Below are positions 1-8,213 of a DNA stretch of 20,369 nucleotides, piece by piece. The notes beneath the pieces were generated by a model. That model saw only the letters and a program-made list of their open reading frames with translations. It was not told the origin of the DNA and did not search any database. The stretch's first letter is position 1, and each line of letters starts with the position of its first letter. Both the position numbers and the translations under genes were made by a program. Source of the DNA: a virus; IMG/VR virus record IMGVR_UViG_3300013126_000313, positions 1-20,369 of that record. One strand, written 5' to 3'.

Positions 1-124
1 CACTCGAGCCAGACGTTCCACTTGAACCTGATGAACCACTAGTTCCTGAACTACCTGAAGTGCCTGATGAACCACTCGAGCCAGACGTTCCACTTGAACC
101 TGATGAACCACTAGTTCCTGAACC
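1..124 (-). repeat. 72-bp-period DNA repeat encoding collagen-like Gly-X-Y triplets
   Basis: Bases 1-51 and 73-123 are identical, giving a 72-bp unit, which is 24 codons or eight Gly-X-Y triplets. Read on the minus strand, the codons alternate Gly with Ser/Ser or Thr/Ser. Shorter internal repeats share a CTGATGAACCACT core. The array begins right after a GGG stretch (bases 122-130) and continues off the window, so the number of copies is unknown. Perfect copies this long allow in-frame slippage or recombination that changes shaft length. Confidence 0.9.
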
Positions 125-868
125 ACCACCTGATGATGTAATTCCCGTTATTTCAACAGTTTGACCTAAATTGTTTGTAAGTTCTAAAGTTGAAGAACCT
201 GAGTAATACGTACCACCTGTAATTTCTGTAAAACCTGTAATAGTTACAGAGGTTCCTGAATTAGAATTTAAAGTTAATTCACCTAATGAATTATAATTTA
301 TAGTACCACCCGTAACTTGCCAATCAGCACCGTGGAAAACTCTCCATCTTGCATTATCAGCAGTTACACCACCAACACCCTCAATCGTTGAACCTGTCCA
401 AGCACTTATAAAGTCTCTGCCTTGTGGCGAGAAAGAATTAATTACTGTAGAATATTCTGTTGTAGTTTTTGCTGAGCTTCCCGTCAAACCAGATAAACTG
501 TTCCATAAATTATCGTAATTTGGAATATAATATTGGTATACTGTGTTAGTCTCATATACATAAACTAACATACCGAGTCTTCTTCTACCTGAAGATATTT
601 GGTCAGAATTCAACGATATACTATCAGGTGAAAATGGAGTATCATTTCCTTTCGTAAAATTTATGGGAATTGTATTCGCACTCAATTGAATTTGTGTAGG
701 GTATGTATTAGCAGTTAAGATTAACTCTAAGTCTGAAAGCAAATAAACTTCCATATAACCACCCGTTTGAAGAACAGAAAAATTAGTACCAAAAACCATA
801 GTTCTGGTAACACTATTAGGATTACGTATAATCGTTGAGCTGATTGGATTTTTGTACGGTAGTGCCAT
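1..868 (-). CDS. Fibre-like protein with collagen-like Gly-X-Y tail, C-terminus cut off by window edge
   Basis: The reading frame opens at ATG 868 (MALPYKNPISSTII...) and stays open to base 1, so at least 289 residues are present and the C-terminus is missing. The first ~245 residues are a beta-rich, Ser/Thr/Gly/Asn-rich domain with no family I recognise. From about residue 248 the protein becomes Gly-X-Y triplets in which X and Y are only Ser or Thr (GSS, GTS), like collagen-like stalks in phage tail fibres. It starts 21 bp after the stop of the 338-aa gene, with an A-run just before the ATG and no Shine-Dalgarno sequence. Known: Gly-X-Y repeats in phage proteins usually form trimeric fibre shafts. 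Inferred: a side or tail fibre whose receptor-binding tip lies beyond the left edge. A minor capsid decoration protein is possible, but the position after the baseplate genes argues for a fibre. Confidence 0.7.
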   Translation of the reverse strand, partial: MALPYKNPISSTIIRNPNSVTRTMVFGTNFSVLQTGGYMEVYLLSDLELILTANTYPTQIQLSANTIPINFTKGNDTPFSPDSISLNSDQISSGRRRLGMLVYVYETNTVYQYYIPNYDNLWNSLSGLTGSSAKTTTEYSTVINSFSPQGRDFISAWTGSTIEGVGGVTADNARWRVFHGADWQVTGGTINYNSLGELTLNSNSGTSVTITGFTEITGGTYYSGSSTLELTNNLGQTVEITGITSSGGGSGTSGSSGSSGTSGSSGSSGTSGSSGTSGSSGSSGTSGSS

Positions 869-889
869 TTTTTTGCGTAACTGAGTATT

Positions 890-1906
890 TTAGGATTTAG
901 TATTTCCTTTGATAAATATTGAAGAGTTTATTGGTAGACTCGAGAGTGCGGGATAACCTAAAATTGGTGGTGTCCACAACACTCTGTAAGTACCTGATGG
1001 TATTGCACATCCTGAAGGTACTGTTATATTTGTTGAGGCGTTTGCTACGTCAGGTATTTCACCATTCCCGATTTCTACACCACACGCAGCTCCTTGAGCA
1101 ATATCTACAGTCATGTTAGTCATTGAGCCACCTACACCCGCCAAAGGTATCCATATTGTGTAACTATATTGGATATCTGGGTCTATATCGGAAACAGCTA
1201 TTTCAATAGTTCCGAACACATATTGACTTTGGATACATCCAAATGAATCTGTACCTGTTCCTGATGTTTGTTTTATTGTTGAAGATAGTGTAGAGACATT
1301 TGATACGAAATTTCCAACACTTCCTGTCCAACCTGAAAATTGAACGTAAGTATTCATATCTGATGTGTAGTCAACACCTGACGGGTATCCACCACTATTA
1401 CCATATCCATACCACGTAGCACCATTATCATAAAGATATTGACCCAATTCATCTTGAGATACCGAATCTAACGGTTCGGGGAATATGTATGCATAATACA
1501 AACCAGTGGATGGTGAAGGTGTATTTGTTTGTGTTGGAGTATTTGTTTGAGTTGGTGTTTGAGTTCTTGTATTCGTCGGTGTATTAGTATTAGTTGGTGT
1601 TTGTGTCGGTGTTTGTGTCGGTGTAGGAGTATATGTTGGTGTAGGTGTAGGTGTAGGAGTTCCTGTTGAGTAGACAATTACCGTTTTACTAACAGTATTG
1701 TCGTCACAACCTGGCTGATTATTTTGTATTATAAGTGTATATGATGTACCTGAAGTTGAACCTTCCAATTGAATAGTGTATCCCACAATTAATTGTGAAC
1801 GAGTAACACCACTATATAAAGCGGTAGTAGATGTTGACCCTGTATATATACTAAACGGACCTACGGCATTTGTGTCTAAAGTAAGTCTTAATATTAAATC
1901 CGTCAT
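890..1906 (-). CDS. Structural protein with Pro-Thr linker joining two domains (putative receptor-binding or fibre protein)
   Basis: This 338-aa protein has three parts. Residues 1-82 form a small beta-rich domain (motifs GPFSIY, GVTRSQLIVGY, one Cys at about 67). Residues 83-133 are a Pro-Thr-rich linker with TPTP, TQTP and TNTP units. Residues 135-338 form a larger domain rich in Tyr, Gly, Ser and Thr (starting LYYAYIFPEPLDS), with Cys near 217, 267 and 288. There is no signal peptide or membrane segment. The ATG at 1906 is preceded by AT-rich sequence with no Shine-Dalgarno. It lies between the SprB-like protein, which has the same kind of Pro-Thr linkers, and the collagen-like fibre, so a surface-exposed virion protein is likely. 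I do not recognise the C-terminal domain; a receptor-binding role is inferred from position and architecture only. Confidence 0.65.
   Translation of the reverse strand: MTDLILRLTLDTNAVGPFSIYTGSTSTTALYSGVTRSQLIVGYTIQLEGSTSGTSYTLIIQNNQPGCDDNTVSKTVIVYSTGTPTPTPTPTYTPTPTQTPTQTPTNTNTPTNTRTQTPTQTNTPTQTNTPSPSTGLYYAYIFPEPLDSVSQDELGQYLYDNGATWYGYGNSGGYPSGVDYTSDMNTYVQFSGWTGSVGNFVSNVSTLSSTIKQTSGTGTDSFGCIQSQYVFGTIEIAVSDIDPDIQYSYTIWIPLAGVGGSMTNMTVDIAQGAACGVEIGNGEIPDVANASTNITVPSGCAIPSGTYRVLWTPPILGYPALSSLPINSSIFIKGNTKS
1508..1660 (-). repeat. Pro-Thr linker tract of the 338-aa protein
   Basis: About 51 codons alternate Thr with Pro, Gln or Asn (residues 83-133). On the plus strand this reads as a GT-rich imperfect repeat of GGTGT(T/A) units. 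It is low complexity and matches the composition of the three tracts in the neighbouring 1071-aa gene. Such linkers are extended and flexible, and Thr-rich ones are often O-glycosylated in Bacteroidota; glycosylation here is inference. Confidence 0.85.
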
Positions 1907-2025
1907 TATGTGATTTTTAATAATAAATACTTTAATCGCAGTAAATCTTTAACAGATTTTAACTTTGGCCTTCATTTTAATTTTAGACCTATATTTTCAC
2001 ACCAAAAAAAAAATTATTTTTTTTA
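1907..2025 (-). other. 119-bp intergenic gap with an A10-TTA-T8 tract
   Basis: This is the longest gap within the baseplate-to-fibre operon. Just after the stop of the 1071-aa gene, bases 2004-2024 read A10-TTA-T8, an AT-only inverted repeat that could fold with an eight-pair stem and three-base loop. It could be a weak terminator or attenuator. With no G-C pairs it may equally be a plain A-tract. No convincing promoter (T4-late TATAAATA or Bacteroidota TAnnTTTG) precedes the 338-aa gene on the minus strand. Confidence 0.3.
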
Positions 2026-5000
2026 TTAGATACAGTCACAATTGTTATGAACTGCTAAGATATTTGTCGCCCCAGGACCCGTAGTTGTTGCAATTACTTC
2101 CCAACATCCAACATATCCACTACCACCCAATGTCACATAGTCACCAACATTTACATTAATTAATGTTACAGGGTTTAAGAATACTGTGTAAATTGGTCCC
2201 GTTGTTGAACATGTTGGTTCACCTACGTTGATTTCCTGTACTTGGAAATATTGAGTAGTACGAGTAGGTGTTGGAGTTGGTGTTTTGGTATTTGTGGGTG
2301 TTATAGTTGGAGTCGGTGAAGGACATGGATATGATGACTGACAGGCAGTACAGTTGGCATAGTTTACATACATTCCCCCACTACCATCAATAGTAGGCCC
2401 ACCTCCAGATGTATTTATTATCGAATAACAACCATTAGGTAGGGTTGTTGAGGTAATATAATACGACTGTCCGACCACCAAATTACCCTGAACAACCGGC
2501 ACATTTATTAATGTATATAAAGTTCCATCACAACATCCACTTATACCATATGTGTTTGTAGTATCAGTAGGTGTTTGAGTTGGTGTAATAGTCGGTGTTG
2601 AAGTTTTAGTTGGTGTAACTGTTGGGGTTTTAGTTGGTGTTGGAGTTTGTGTGGACGTGTTTGTCGGTGTTGGAGTTGGTGAGGAACTAGGTGAACAGTC
2701 AACGTCATAATCGATATATAATCCCAAAACAAATTTTGTGTTTCTCAATGGGTCTTCATCTCCATTACAATCAGATACTAAATTTACCGTATTGTTTACA
2801 AGATTAATATTATACGATTGGAGTGGTGTTGGTGTAAGTCCACTTAAAACACTATCAATAGTACTAACCCAAAGATTATCAGAAGGATATTCATTTAAGG
2901 TGGTTGCAGTAAAGAAAGGACCTTCATATGTAACACCACTCAATTCAATTTGATAATTGAATACCGCAGTGTTTAAAGTACACGCAGTTGCACCCGTACC
3001 AACAATATCAATATATCCTTCATTTAACATCTCATACATTCCACGTTTTGTCCCAAATGTCGTTATAAATTCTCTTTCACAGATAGTGGAAAGTTGGTAT
3101 CCACTAACAATCTCAGCACCACACACAACAGTTGTAGTTGTAGTTGCAGAACATCCGTTAGCATCCGTTACTGTCAAACTGTAAGAACCACCAGTAAGTC
3201 CTGTTATTGTTGTACCTGTTTGTCCATACGGAACATTGTCAGACCAATCTAACGTGAACGGTGCAGTACCTTGTAGTATGGTGGTTGTTATAATTCCATC
3301 ATTACCGTACACACAACTTGTTGGTGTCAACACAAATTGTACACCAGTTGAACCCGTAATATTGAAATAATCAATAATTGAACATCCATCAGCATCGGTT
3401 ACGGTAACATTATATGTTCCAATTGATAAATTATTGAATGTGTATGCTGTATTTGGGTAGTTGAGAATCTGTTGACCGTTACTCAACACATAATCAAGAA
3501 CTCCAGTATAACCCGTACCAACTTGGACCAATACAGACCCGATGTTAGAACCACAAGTTGCACCTGTAGTAGAAAGAGTCAAATCAAACTTAGGAACCGC
3601 ATTTATAATTACAGTTTCAAAATAAGAACAACCATTTGATGTTGTAACTCCAACCAAATACGTATCGGCACTTAAACTTGAAAATAAATAAGATGAGCTA
3701 TTTGTTGTAGCACTTACAGAAGCACCACTTGTTTGGGCTGAATATGAATATGTGTATGGTGGCGCAGTACCAACAACATTGATTGAAATTTGTCCGTAAC
3801 TTCCACAAGAATTTAGTGATGATGAAATGTTAGCTGAAATAAGTCCACCTTCACTAATCATTTCGACAGAACCTGTAACAATACACAAGTTAGTATCTCT
3901 TAAATAGAAACCAAAGTCACCAGCTGAAACCCCTGTAAATGTGAATGAAGTTGCCGACACACCTGAAAGTGATTGACCCGTACTTCCTGAATAATAAAAA
4001 GGTCCCGTACCTCCAGACACAGTCACAGTTACTTCTCCGTTACTTGACAAACATCCAGGTTGGACCGTAGAAATCGAGTTTACTGCAAAATTTGATACAT
4101 TTGTAACAACTGCGTTTTTAGTAGTTTCACAACCATCACCATCAGTCACTACAACTGAATATGTAGATGCTGATAATCCTGTAATAGTATCGGTAGTTTC
4201 TCCATTTGACCAAAGGTATGTGTAAGGAGCAGGTCCTGTAATACCCGTAACTTGAATTGCACCGTTATTTAAACCACCACAATTAGGATTACCCGAAATC
4301 GAGAACCCAAAATCAAGAGCAGTAGACGCACTTACCGTGACAGTTGCTGTCGTGGCACTACTTCCTCCAAAATCAACAACCTCAGCATAATAATCACCAC
4401 TACCTAAATTTATAAATTCTGCAGGGTTTGTATAATTTGCGCCTTGATAAATTTGTACTGATTCTTGGAATAGTGTAATTGTGTACGGTAACGAACTTGA
4501 ACTACCACTGACATAGAATATTCCATTACTATCACCACAAGTCGTATCCGTGATATTAATTATCTCAGCAGACATACATCCGTCTAAAACAACGTTGATG
4601 TATTCTTCACTGTTTATACCACCTGATGAATCATTTAATCTGAAAACATATGTTCCACCACTCAATCCTGTATAACTTACAGTACCCGTGAAACCAACGT
4701 AGGGTGACAATGTACCCGGAACATCATTATCTAAAGTGTATGGAGGTGCACCACCTGACGGTGTTATTTCAATTACACCACCATTTGGGTCGGCACATGT
4801 TCCAGTAATTACAAAAGTATAACTTAGTGGATTACCTAATTCTGTTGAAGAAGGTGTAATTGTTGGAGTAACACTACTAGTTATTGTTGGTGTTGGGGTA
4901 ACCGTACTAGTAATCGTTGGTGTGGGTGTATATGTTGGGGTATATGTCGGTGTCGGTGTCGGTGATGGAGAAACCGCAACACAAGTACTAGTACCTGTAA

Positions 5001-5241
5001 TAACCCCGTTTATATCTGTAACAAATATCGTATCAGTACCTCCGGTTGATGGGTCACTTACACTCAAGTAAACTTCAAAATTTACGGCAGTAACACATCC
5101 ACCTCCTAGATATATTTGGTCCCCAATATTAAGAGGTAAACCAGGGTCCGATGAAAATCCATCATACCCTGGGTCAACACACATGCCAGCAGCACCATTT
5201 AACGATACCGCCCAATACAAATTATAATTTTGACAAGCCAT
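2026..5241 (-). CDS. Modular phage surface protein with seven SprB-like repeats, Pro-Thr linkers and Cys-rich terminal modules
   Basis: This 1071-aa protein has clear modules. Residues 1-88 form a Cys-containing N-terminal domain and 91-131 a Pro-Thr linker. Residues 144-705 hold about seven tandem SprB-like repeats (approximately 144-222, 228-303, 313-377, 392-460, 470-545, 553-625, 636-705). The repeat signature is an early Cys then NG/GxI, a PPYTY-type motif, WSNG or similar, a TITGL-x-xGTY step and an ending like VTDANGC. Residues 711-850 resemble the C-terminus of the upstream 990-aa protein. Then come a second Pro-Thr linker (853-893), a Cys module (899-967), a third linker (973-995) and a second Cys module (998-1070). 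Known: SprB repeats occur in Bacteroidota gliding adhesins. The ATG overlaps the upstream stop (TAATG), which suggests translational coupling. There is no signal peptide. Inferred role: a baseplate-attached adhesin or fibre that contacts the host. Confidence 0.75.
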   Translation of the reverse strand: MACQNYNLYWAVSLNGAAGMCVDPGYDGFSSDPGLPLNIGDQIYLGGGCVTAVNFEVYLSVSDPSTGGTDTIFVTDINGVITGTSTCVAVSPSPTPTPTYTPTYTPTPTITSTVTPTPTITSSVTPTITPSSTELGNPLSYTFVITGTCADPNGGVIEITPSGGAPPYTLDNDVPGTLSPYVGFTGTVSYTGLSGGTYVFRLNDSSGGINSEEYINVVLDGCMSAEIINITDTTCGDSNGIFYVSGSSSSLPYTITLFQESVQIYQGANYTNPAEFINLGSGDYYAEVVDFGGSSATTATVTVSASTALDFGFSISGNPNCGGLNNGAIQVTGITGPAPYTYLWSNGETTDTITGLSASTYSVVVTDGDGCETTKNAVVTNVSNFAVNSISTVQPGCLSSNGEVTVTVSGGTGPFYYSGSTGQSLSGVSATSFTFTGVSAGDFGFYLRDTNLCIVTGSVEMISEGGLISANISSSLNSCGSYGQISINVVGTAPPYTYSYSAQTSGASVSATTNSSSYLFSSLSADTYLVGVTTSNGCSYFETVIINAVPKFDLTLSTTGATCGSNIGSVLVQVGTGYTGVLDYVLSNGQQILNYPNTAYTFNNLSIGTYNVTVTDADGCSIIDYFNITGSTGVQFVLTPTSCVYGNDGIITTTILQGTAPFTLDWSDNVPYGQTGTTITGLTGGSYSLTVTDANGCSATTTTTVVCGAEIVSGYQLSTICEREFITTFGTKRGMYEMLNEGYIDIVGTGATACTLNTAVFNYQIELSGVTYEGPFFTATTLNEYPSDNLWVSTIDSVLSGLTPTPLQSYNINLVNNTVNLVSDCNGDEDPLRNTKFVLGLYIDYDVDCSPSSSPTPTPTNTSTQTPTPTKTPTVTPTKTSTPTITPTQTPTDTTNTYGISGCCDGTLYTLINVPVVQGNLVVGQSYYITSTTLPNGCYSIINTSGGGPTIDGSGGMYVNYANCTACQSSYPCPSPTPTITPTNTKTPTPTPTRTTQYFQVQEINVGEPTCSTTGPIYTVFLNPVTLINVNVGDYVTLGGSGYVGCWEVIATTTGPGATNILAVHNNCDCI
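2032..2547 (-). repeat. Two related Cys-rich C-terminal modules separated by a Pro-Thr linker
   Basis: Module A is residues 899-967 (bases 2341-2547) and module B is residues 998-1070 (bases 2032-2250) of the 1071-aa protein. Both have VG[QD] followed by aromatic/beta residues, then GC[YW]x[IV]I, then a T-x-GxG turn, and both end in NC-x(1-2)-C (NCTAC and NCDC). A third, weaker relative may be the N-terminal 88 residues (NIGDQIYLGGGC...). The linker between them is bases 2257-2325. The function is unknown; the conserved Cys suggest disulfides or metal binding. Confidence 0.6.
2563..2685 (-). repeat. Pro-Thr linker tract 2 of the 1071-aa protein
   Basis: Residues 853-893 alternate Pro and Thr with Lys, Gln, Ser, Ile and Val. 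The plus strand is a run of GT-rich GGTGTT/GGAGTT-like hexamers. It separates the domain at 711-850 from Cys module A. Confidence 0.85.
3151..4812 (-). repeat. Tandem array of about seven SprB-like repeats
   Basis: Seven protein-level repeats of about 60-80 residues lie between residues 144 and 705. The best copy spans residues 314-371 (bases 4129-4299), with NNGAIQVTGITGPAPYTYLW, then a TDTITGL step and a DGDGC end. Paired Cys recur in the copies: C149/C222, C321/C371, C397/C453, C479/C538, C563/C620, C643/C697. The copies have diverged strongly, so this is an old array rather than a recent DNA duplication. Confidence 0.75.
4849..4971 (-). repeat. Pro-Thr linker tract 1 of the 1071-aa protein
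   Basis: Residues 91-131 read as SPTPTPTYTP-type units grading into TPTITSSVTP-type units. The tract joins the N-terminal Cys domain to the SprB-like array. Confidence 0.85.
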
Positions 5242-8213
5242 TAACTACAATATATTGTTATATCAACCCCCACGTTTAATTGTAGAGTTTTATCAGTAAA
5301 GTCTGCCATACATCCCGTGTTACTTACAGTAATTACTCCGTTAGTAATAGAATAGTTCAATCCCCACACATATAAATCAGAAAAATTAGAATTTAACCCA
5401 TCAATCCATTGTTGATTGGTTGGTGCGTCGGTTGCCGTGTATCCTGTAAAGAAAGGTTCTTGAACTAATATGTCGTTATCTAATCTCAAATCTGTATACC
5501 AAATAGATGTTACAGAATTTAAATCACATTGGCTCGTAGTAAAACCACTCAATTCAATCAAACTATTAATTTGATTATACAATACTTGTTGGAATGTGGT
5601 TCCCGATGTTTCAGATGTAGATTCTGTCCATGGATAAATACCACATTGAAGTGTTTGGTCGATACAATCGTAACCAAAAAGTTGACCTTCTAATGTACAA
5701 GGAATACATGGGACAGGAACAATCTCACAACCTCTTTGTCTTCTCCAAACGACTTTTTGTCTATGAAACTGTGAGTTTTCAAAACGAGTACCAGTATTCC
5801 AAAGTGTAGATGCCGGAATCATTTGTTCAACCAAACGAACCCAATAGTTTCCAAGACCCAAAGTGAAGTCAATCATCTTTTGGTATGTGTATTGGTTAGA
5901 AGGAATGTTTACGGTTTGGTCAGACTGAAGATAGTTCCAATAAATTTGTTGTAATGTTGGATATCCACCACCTTTACCATCATTGATTGTCTGTCTGTTT
6001 CTAACATTAATCATGTTCTTCCAAAACGTCTGAGCAAATTCAAAGAATGTCTTTTGTTTTGGGTTTGGTTGGATAACCGTGTTATCAATACCTCCCTGAC
6101 CTGTAGTCAATCCAGACGCAGGAATTGGGTAGTTGTATTTTCTACTCATATCCCAAACATCGTATTCAAGACCTTGTCCCATGTTCATGAACAGGTCTAC
6201 GTTTTTGGCATTTAAAACTAACTTCTCGTTGGATACTGCATAATATGCGTTGAATCCACCTTGTGTTTTTCTAAGACCAATCTCATCGTCGGTCCATGAT
6301 TTCTTATTATCTATGGTTTGAGTTAAATCAAAACCAAGTGTCATGTAAGGGAAACTTCTAAACCTATCAAAATATTTTTGTCCGTAAGTATATGGTTGTA
6401 ATACCGTTTGAACATCTGGATTCTGACCAGTGAATGTTGATTCAGTTACTATAGTATCCTGTTCGGCTCTATGTTTTGGTGTTTGTTCAAACCAACCTGA
6501 ACCTTTTTCGAAGAAGTAATTATCACCATTTATTGGTGCCTTTGGATATCCTTGTTCATCGACAGGATAGTTTTCTCTTTCAAAATCAACATCTTCAATT
6601 TCGTAATCAATTGTGAAACCAGTATAAGTTACACCTTGAATTTTGTAAGTATCTTCAGGGTCTAAGATTGGTACAACCTGACTATAGGTTCCACCTGTCA
6701 ACTGAACAAACTGTTCAGCGAACTGAGTCATATTAATTTTTGAATCGGCTAAATAAATTGTTTCATTAAATTCTACAAGAGCTTGTGGTGCTCCAACCAT
6801 TCTCATAATAAACTCAACAGATTTTCTTGTACCTTTTGACCTGAATAACCAACCTGAATTTATAATAAGTTTTCTGTAGTACTCATAGTTTAACTCACTC
6901 GGAGTCAAATCTCTTGTCATGCCAGGATATATCGATTGATTCTTTGTTCCAAAAACTGAAGTCAAGAAATCATCGTTCGTAATTGGCGAAATATTAACTT
7001 GATAACCTAAAGTGTATGCCAAGTTTACAAGAAGCTGTGAAGGAATATCATCTTTGGGTACGTAATTTACTGAAGTGATATATGCCAAAGCATCGATGAA
7101 CTTTTTAGTCTCATCATATGCCCTACCATAAATCTGTATTACCTTTTCAACACGATGGTCTTCAGTGTCAAATTCTTTAAATGAACCAGTGATTAAAAAT
7201 CTACTAATAAGATTTGTCTTGAAACTATCTAAAGCAACCGCAACTTCATTAACCTGTTCAAGGTAACTATCAAATGCACGATTTCTAATATCTAAGTTCC
7301 AAGTACCGTCCAAAGGCCAAGTAACCGTCTGATTAGCAATGTAAGTTTGTCCATTGTCATTTTCTCTTGGGTACTTAAAGTATGCCGTGTACCTCGGAGT
7401 GACCATTCTATTGAGAAGGAACTTTTCAACTTCATCAAATGGTTCATCAAATGCAACTTCCGTTTCAAATAAATTTGGTCTCAACACAATCGGTAACGTT
7501 GATGATGAGTTACCCGAGAAAGGATTACCCTCAACGACAACTTGTATAGTACCAGCACTTAATGATGATGACGGTGTAAAATCTATTACTTTATATTCTG
7601 TTTCAAAGTCACCACTAATGAAAAGAGCGTATTTAAGATATTCTCTTGTAAAATTTCTAAGCGGTGAAAACTCAAAAGGTCTAACCGATAAATTTCTATC
7701 AGCATTTGTTGAGTAATCAATATCAAACGGATTCTTAAATCTTGTTACATCAATCTCAAAAGTAGTTTCATTTTCAACAACATCAAAAGAGATATTGTTT
7801 GCAGTGTTAGCCGTGGTATAATCATAGTAAATTTGGTCAACAACCAATCCCGCAGGAAAATAGTTAATAATTTTAATAATTGATATCTCTAATCTCTTTG
7901 CCAACGAACCATATAACGAAAAGTTCGTTACATTAGAAATGTCGTAATTAGGATAAACAGAATATTGTTTTGCTAATATCGCCCTTGATTGTTCGATATT
8001 ATCAATGTTTAATGTGTCTAAAGTAAAAGGGTCCGAAAATACACCAATATCAAATCTTCTATTAACTTTTTCAACAACAGAAGTCGTAAACTCAAAGTTA
8101 GCCTGAGTCAATCCACCTCCGTTAACAAGTTGAAAACCAACTAAATCGGGAGAGAATGTTTGGTCACCTGAGTTCGGTGCTGGTGGATACCTATATTTTA
8201 GAGAATTCGCCAT
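5241..8213 (-). CDS. Baseplate wedge protein with tail-protein-I-like (gp7-type) segment
   Basis: This 990-aa protein is likely a baseplate wedge subunit. The clearest evidence is residues 375-476. A helix ending PSQLLVNLAYTLGYQV is followed by the YYRKLIINSGWLFRSKGTRK segment (445-464) and then SVEFIMRMVGAP. This matches the pattern of P2 gpI-type tail proteins, in which a P-x-x-LL-x-x-LA-x-x-LG helix precedes a KGT-x-x-x-(I/V)-x-x-x-(L/M)-x-x-x-G motif. Known: P2 gpI corresponds to T4 gp7, which joins two gp6/gpJ copies to form the wedge core. The other ~890 residues are not recognised. Near the C-terminus there is a Cys cluster (C829, C836, C839, C850, C857), then a domain at about 866-990 that recurs in the next protein. 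Both ends overlap neighbours by TAATG junctions. Its size is close to T4 gp7 (1032 aa). The tail-protein-I call is good; strict gp7 orthology is less certain. Confidence 0.65.
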   Translation of the reverse strand: MANSLKYRYPPAPNSGDQTFSPDLVGFQLVNGGGLTQANFEFTTSVVEKVNRRFDIGVFSDPFTLDTLNIDNIEQSRAILAKQYSVYPNYDISNVTNFSLYGSLAKRLEISIIKIINYFPAGLVVDQIYYDYTTANTANNISFDVVENETTFEIDVTRFKNPFDIDYSTNADRNLSVRPFEFSPLRNFTREYLKYALFISGDFETEYKVIDFTPSSSLSAGTIQVVVEGNPFSGNSSSTLPIVLRPNLFETEVAFDEPFDEVEKFLLNRMVTPRYTAYFKYPRENDNGQTYIANQTVTWPLDGTWNLDIRNRAFDSYLEQVNEVAVALDSFKTNLISRFLITGSFKEFDTEDHRVEKVIQIYGRAYDETKKFIDALAYITSVNYVPKDDIPSQLLVNLAYTLGYQVNISPITNDDFLTSVFGTKNQSIYPGMTRDLTPSELNYEYYRKLIINSGWLFRSKGTRKSVEFIMRMVGAPQALVEFNETIYLADSKINMTQFAEQFVQLTGGTYSQVVPILDPEDTYKIQGVTYTGFTIDYEIEDVDFERENYPVDEQGYPKAPINGDNYFFEKGSGWFEQTPKHRAEQDTIVTESTFTGQNPDVQTVLQPYTYGQKYFDRFRSFPYMTLGFDLTQTIDNKKSWTDDEIGLRKTQGGFNAYYAVSNEKLVLNAKNVDLFMNMGQGLEYDVWDMSRKYNYPIPASGLTTGQGGIDNTVIQPNPKQKTFFEFAQTFWKNMINVRNRQTINDGKGGGYPTLQQIYWNYLQSDQTVNIPSNQYTYQKMIDFTLGLGNYWVRLVEQMIPASTLWNTGTRFENSQFHRQKVVWRRQRGCEIVPVPCIPCTLEGQLFGYDCIDQTLQCGIYPWTESTSETSGTTFQQVLYNQINSLIELSGFTTSQCDLNSVTSIWYTDLRLDNDILVQEPFFTGYTATDAPTNQQWIDGLNSNFSDLYVWGLNYSITNGVITVSNTGCMADFTDKTLQLNVGVDITIYCS

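Noticed and set aside
1-124. CRISPR-like direct repeats at the left edge
   Set aside because: The repeat stays in frame as Gly-X-Y codons and has no unique spacers, so it is a coding repeat.
890-1906. Diversity-generating retroelement variable region in the fibre-like proteins
   Set aside because: No reverse transcriptase or template repeat is visible, and no near-identical A-variable pair of segments was seen in the window.
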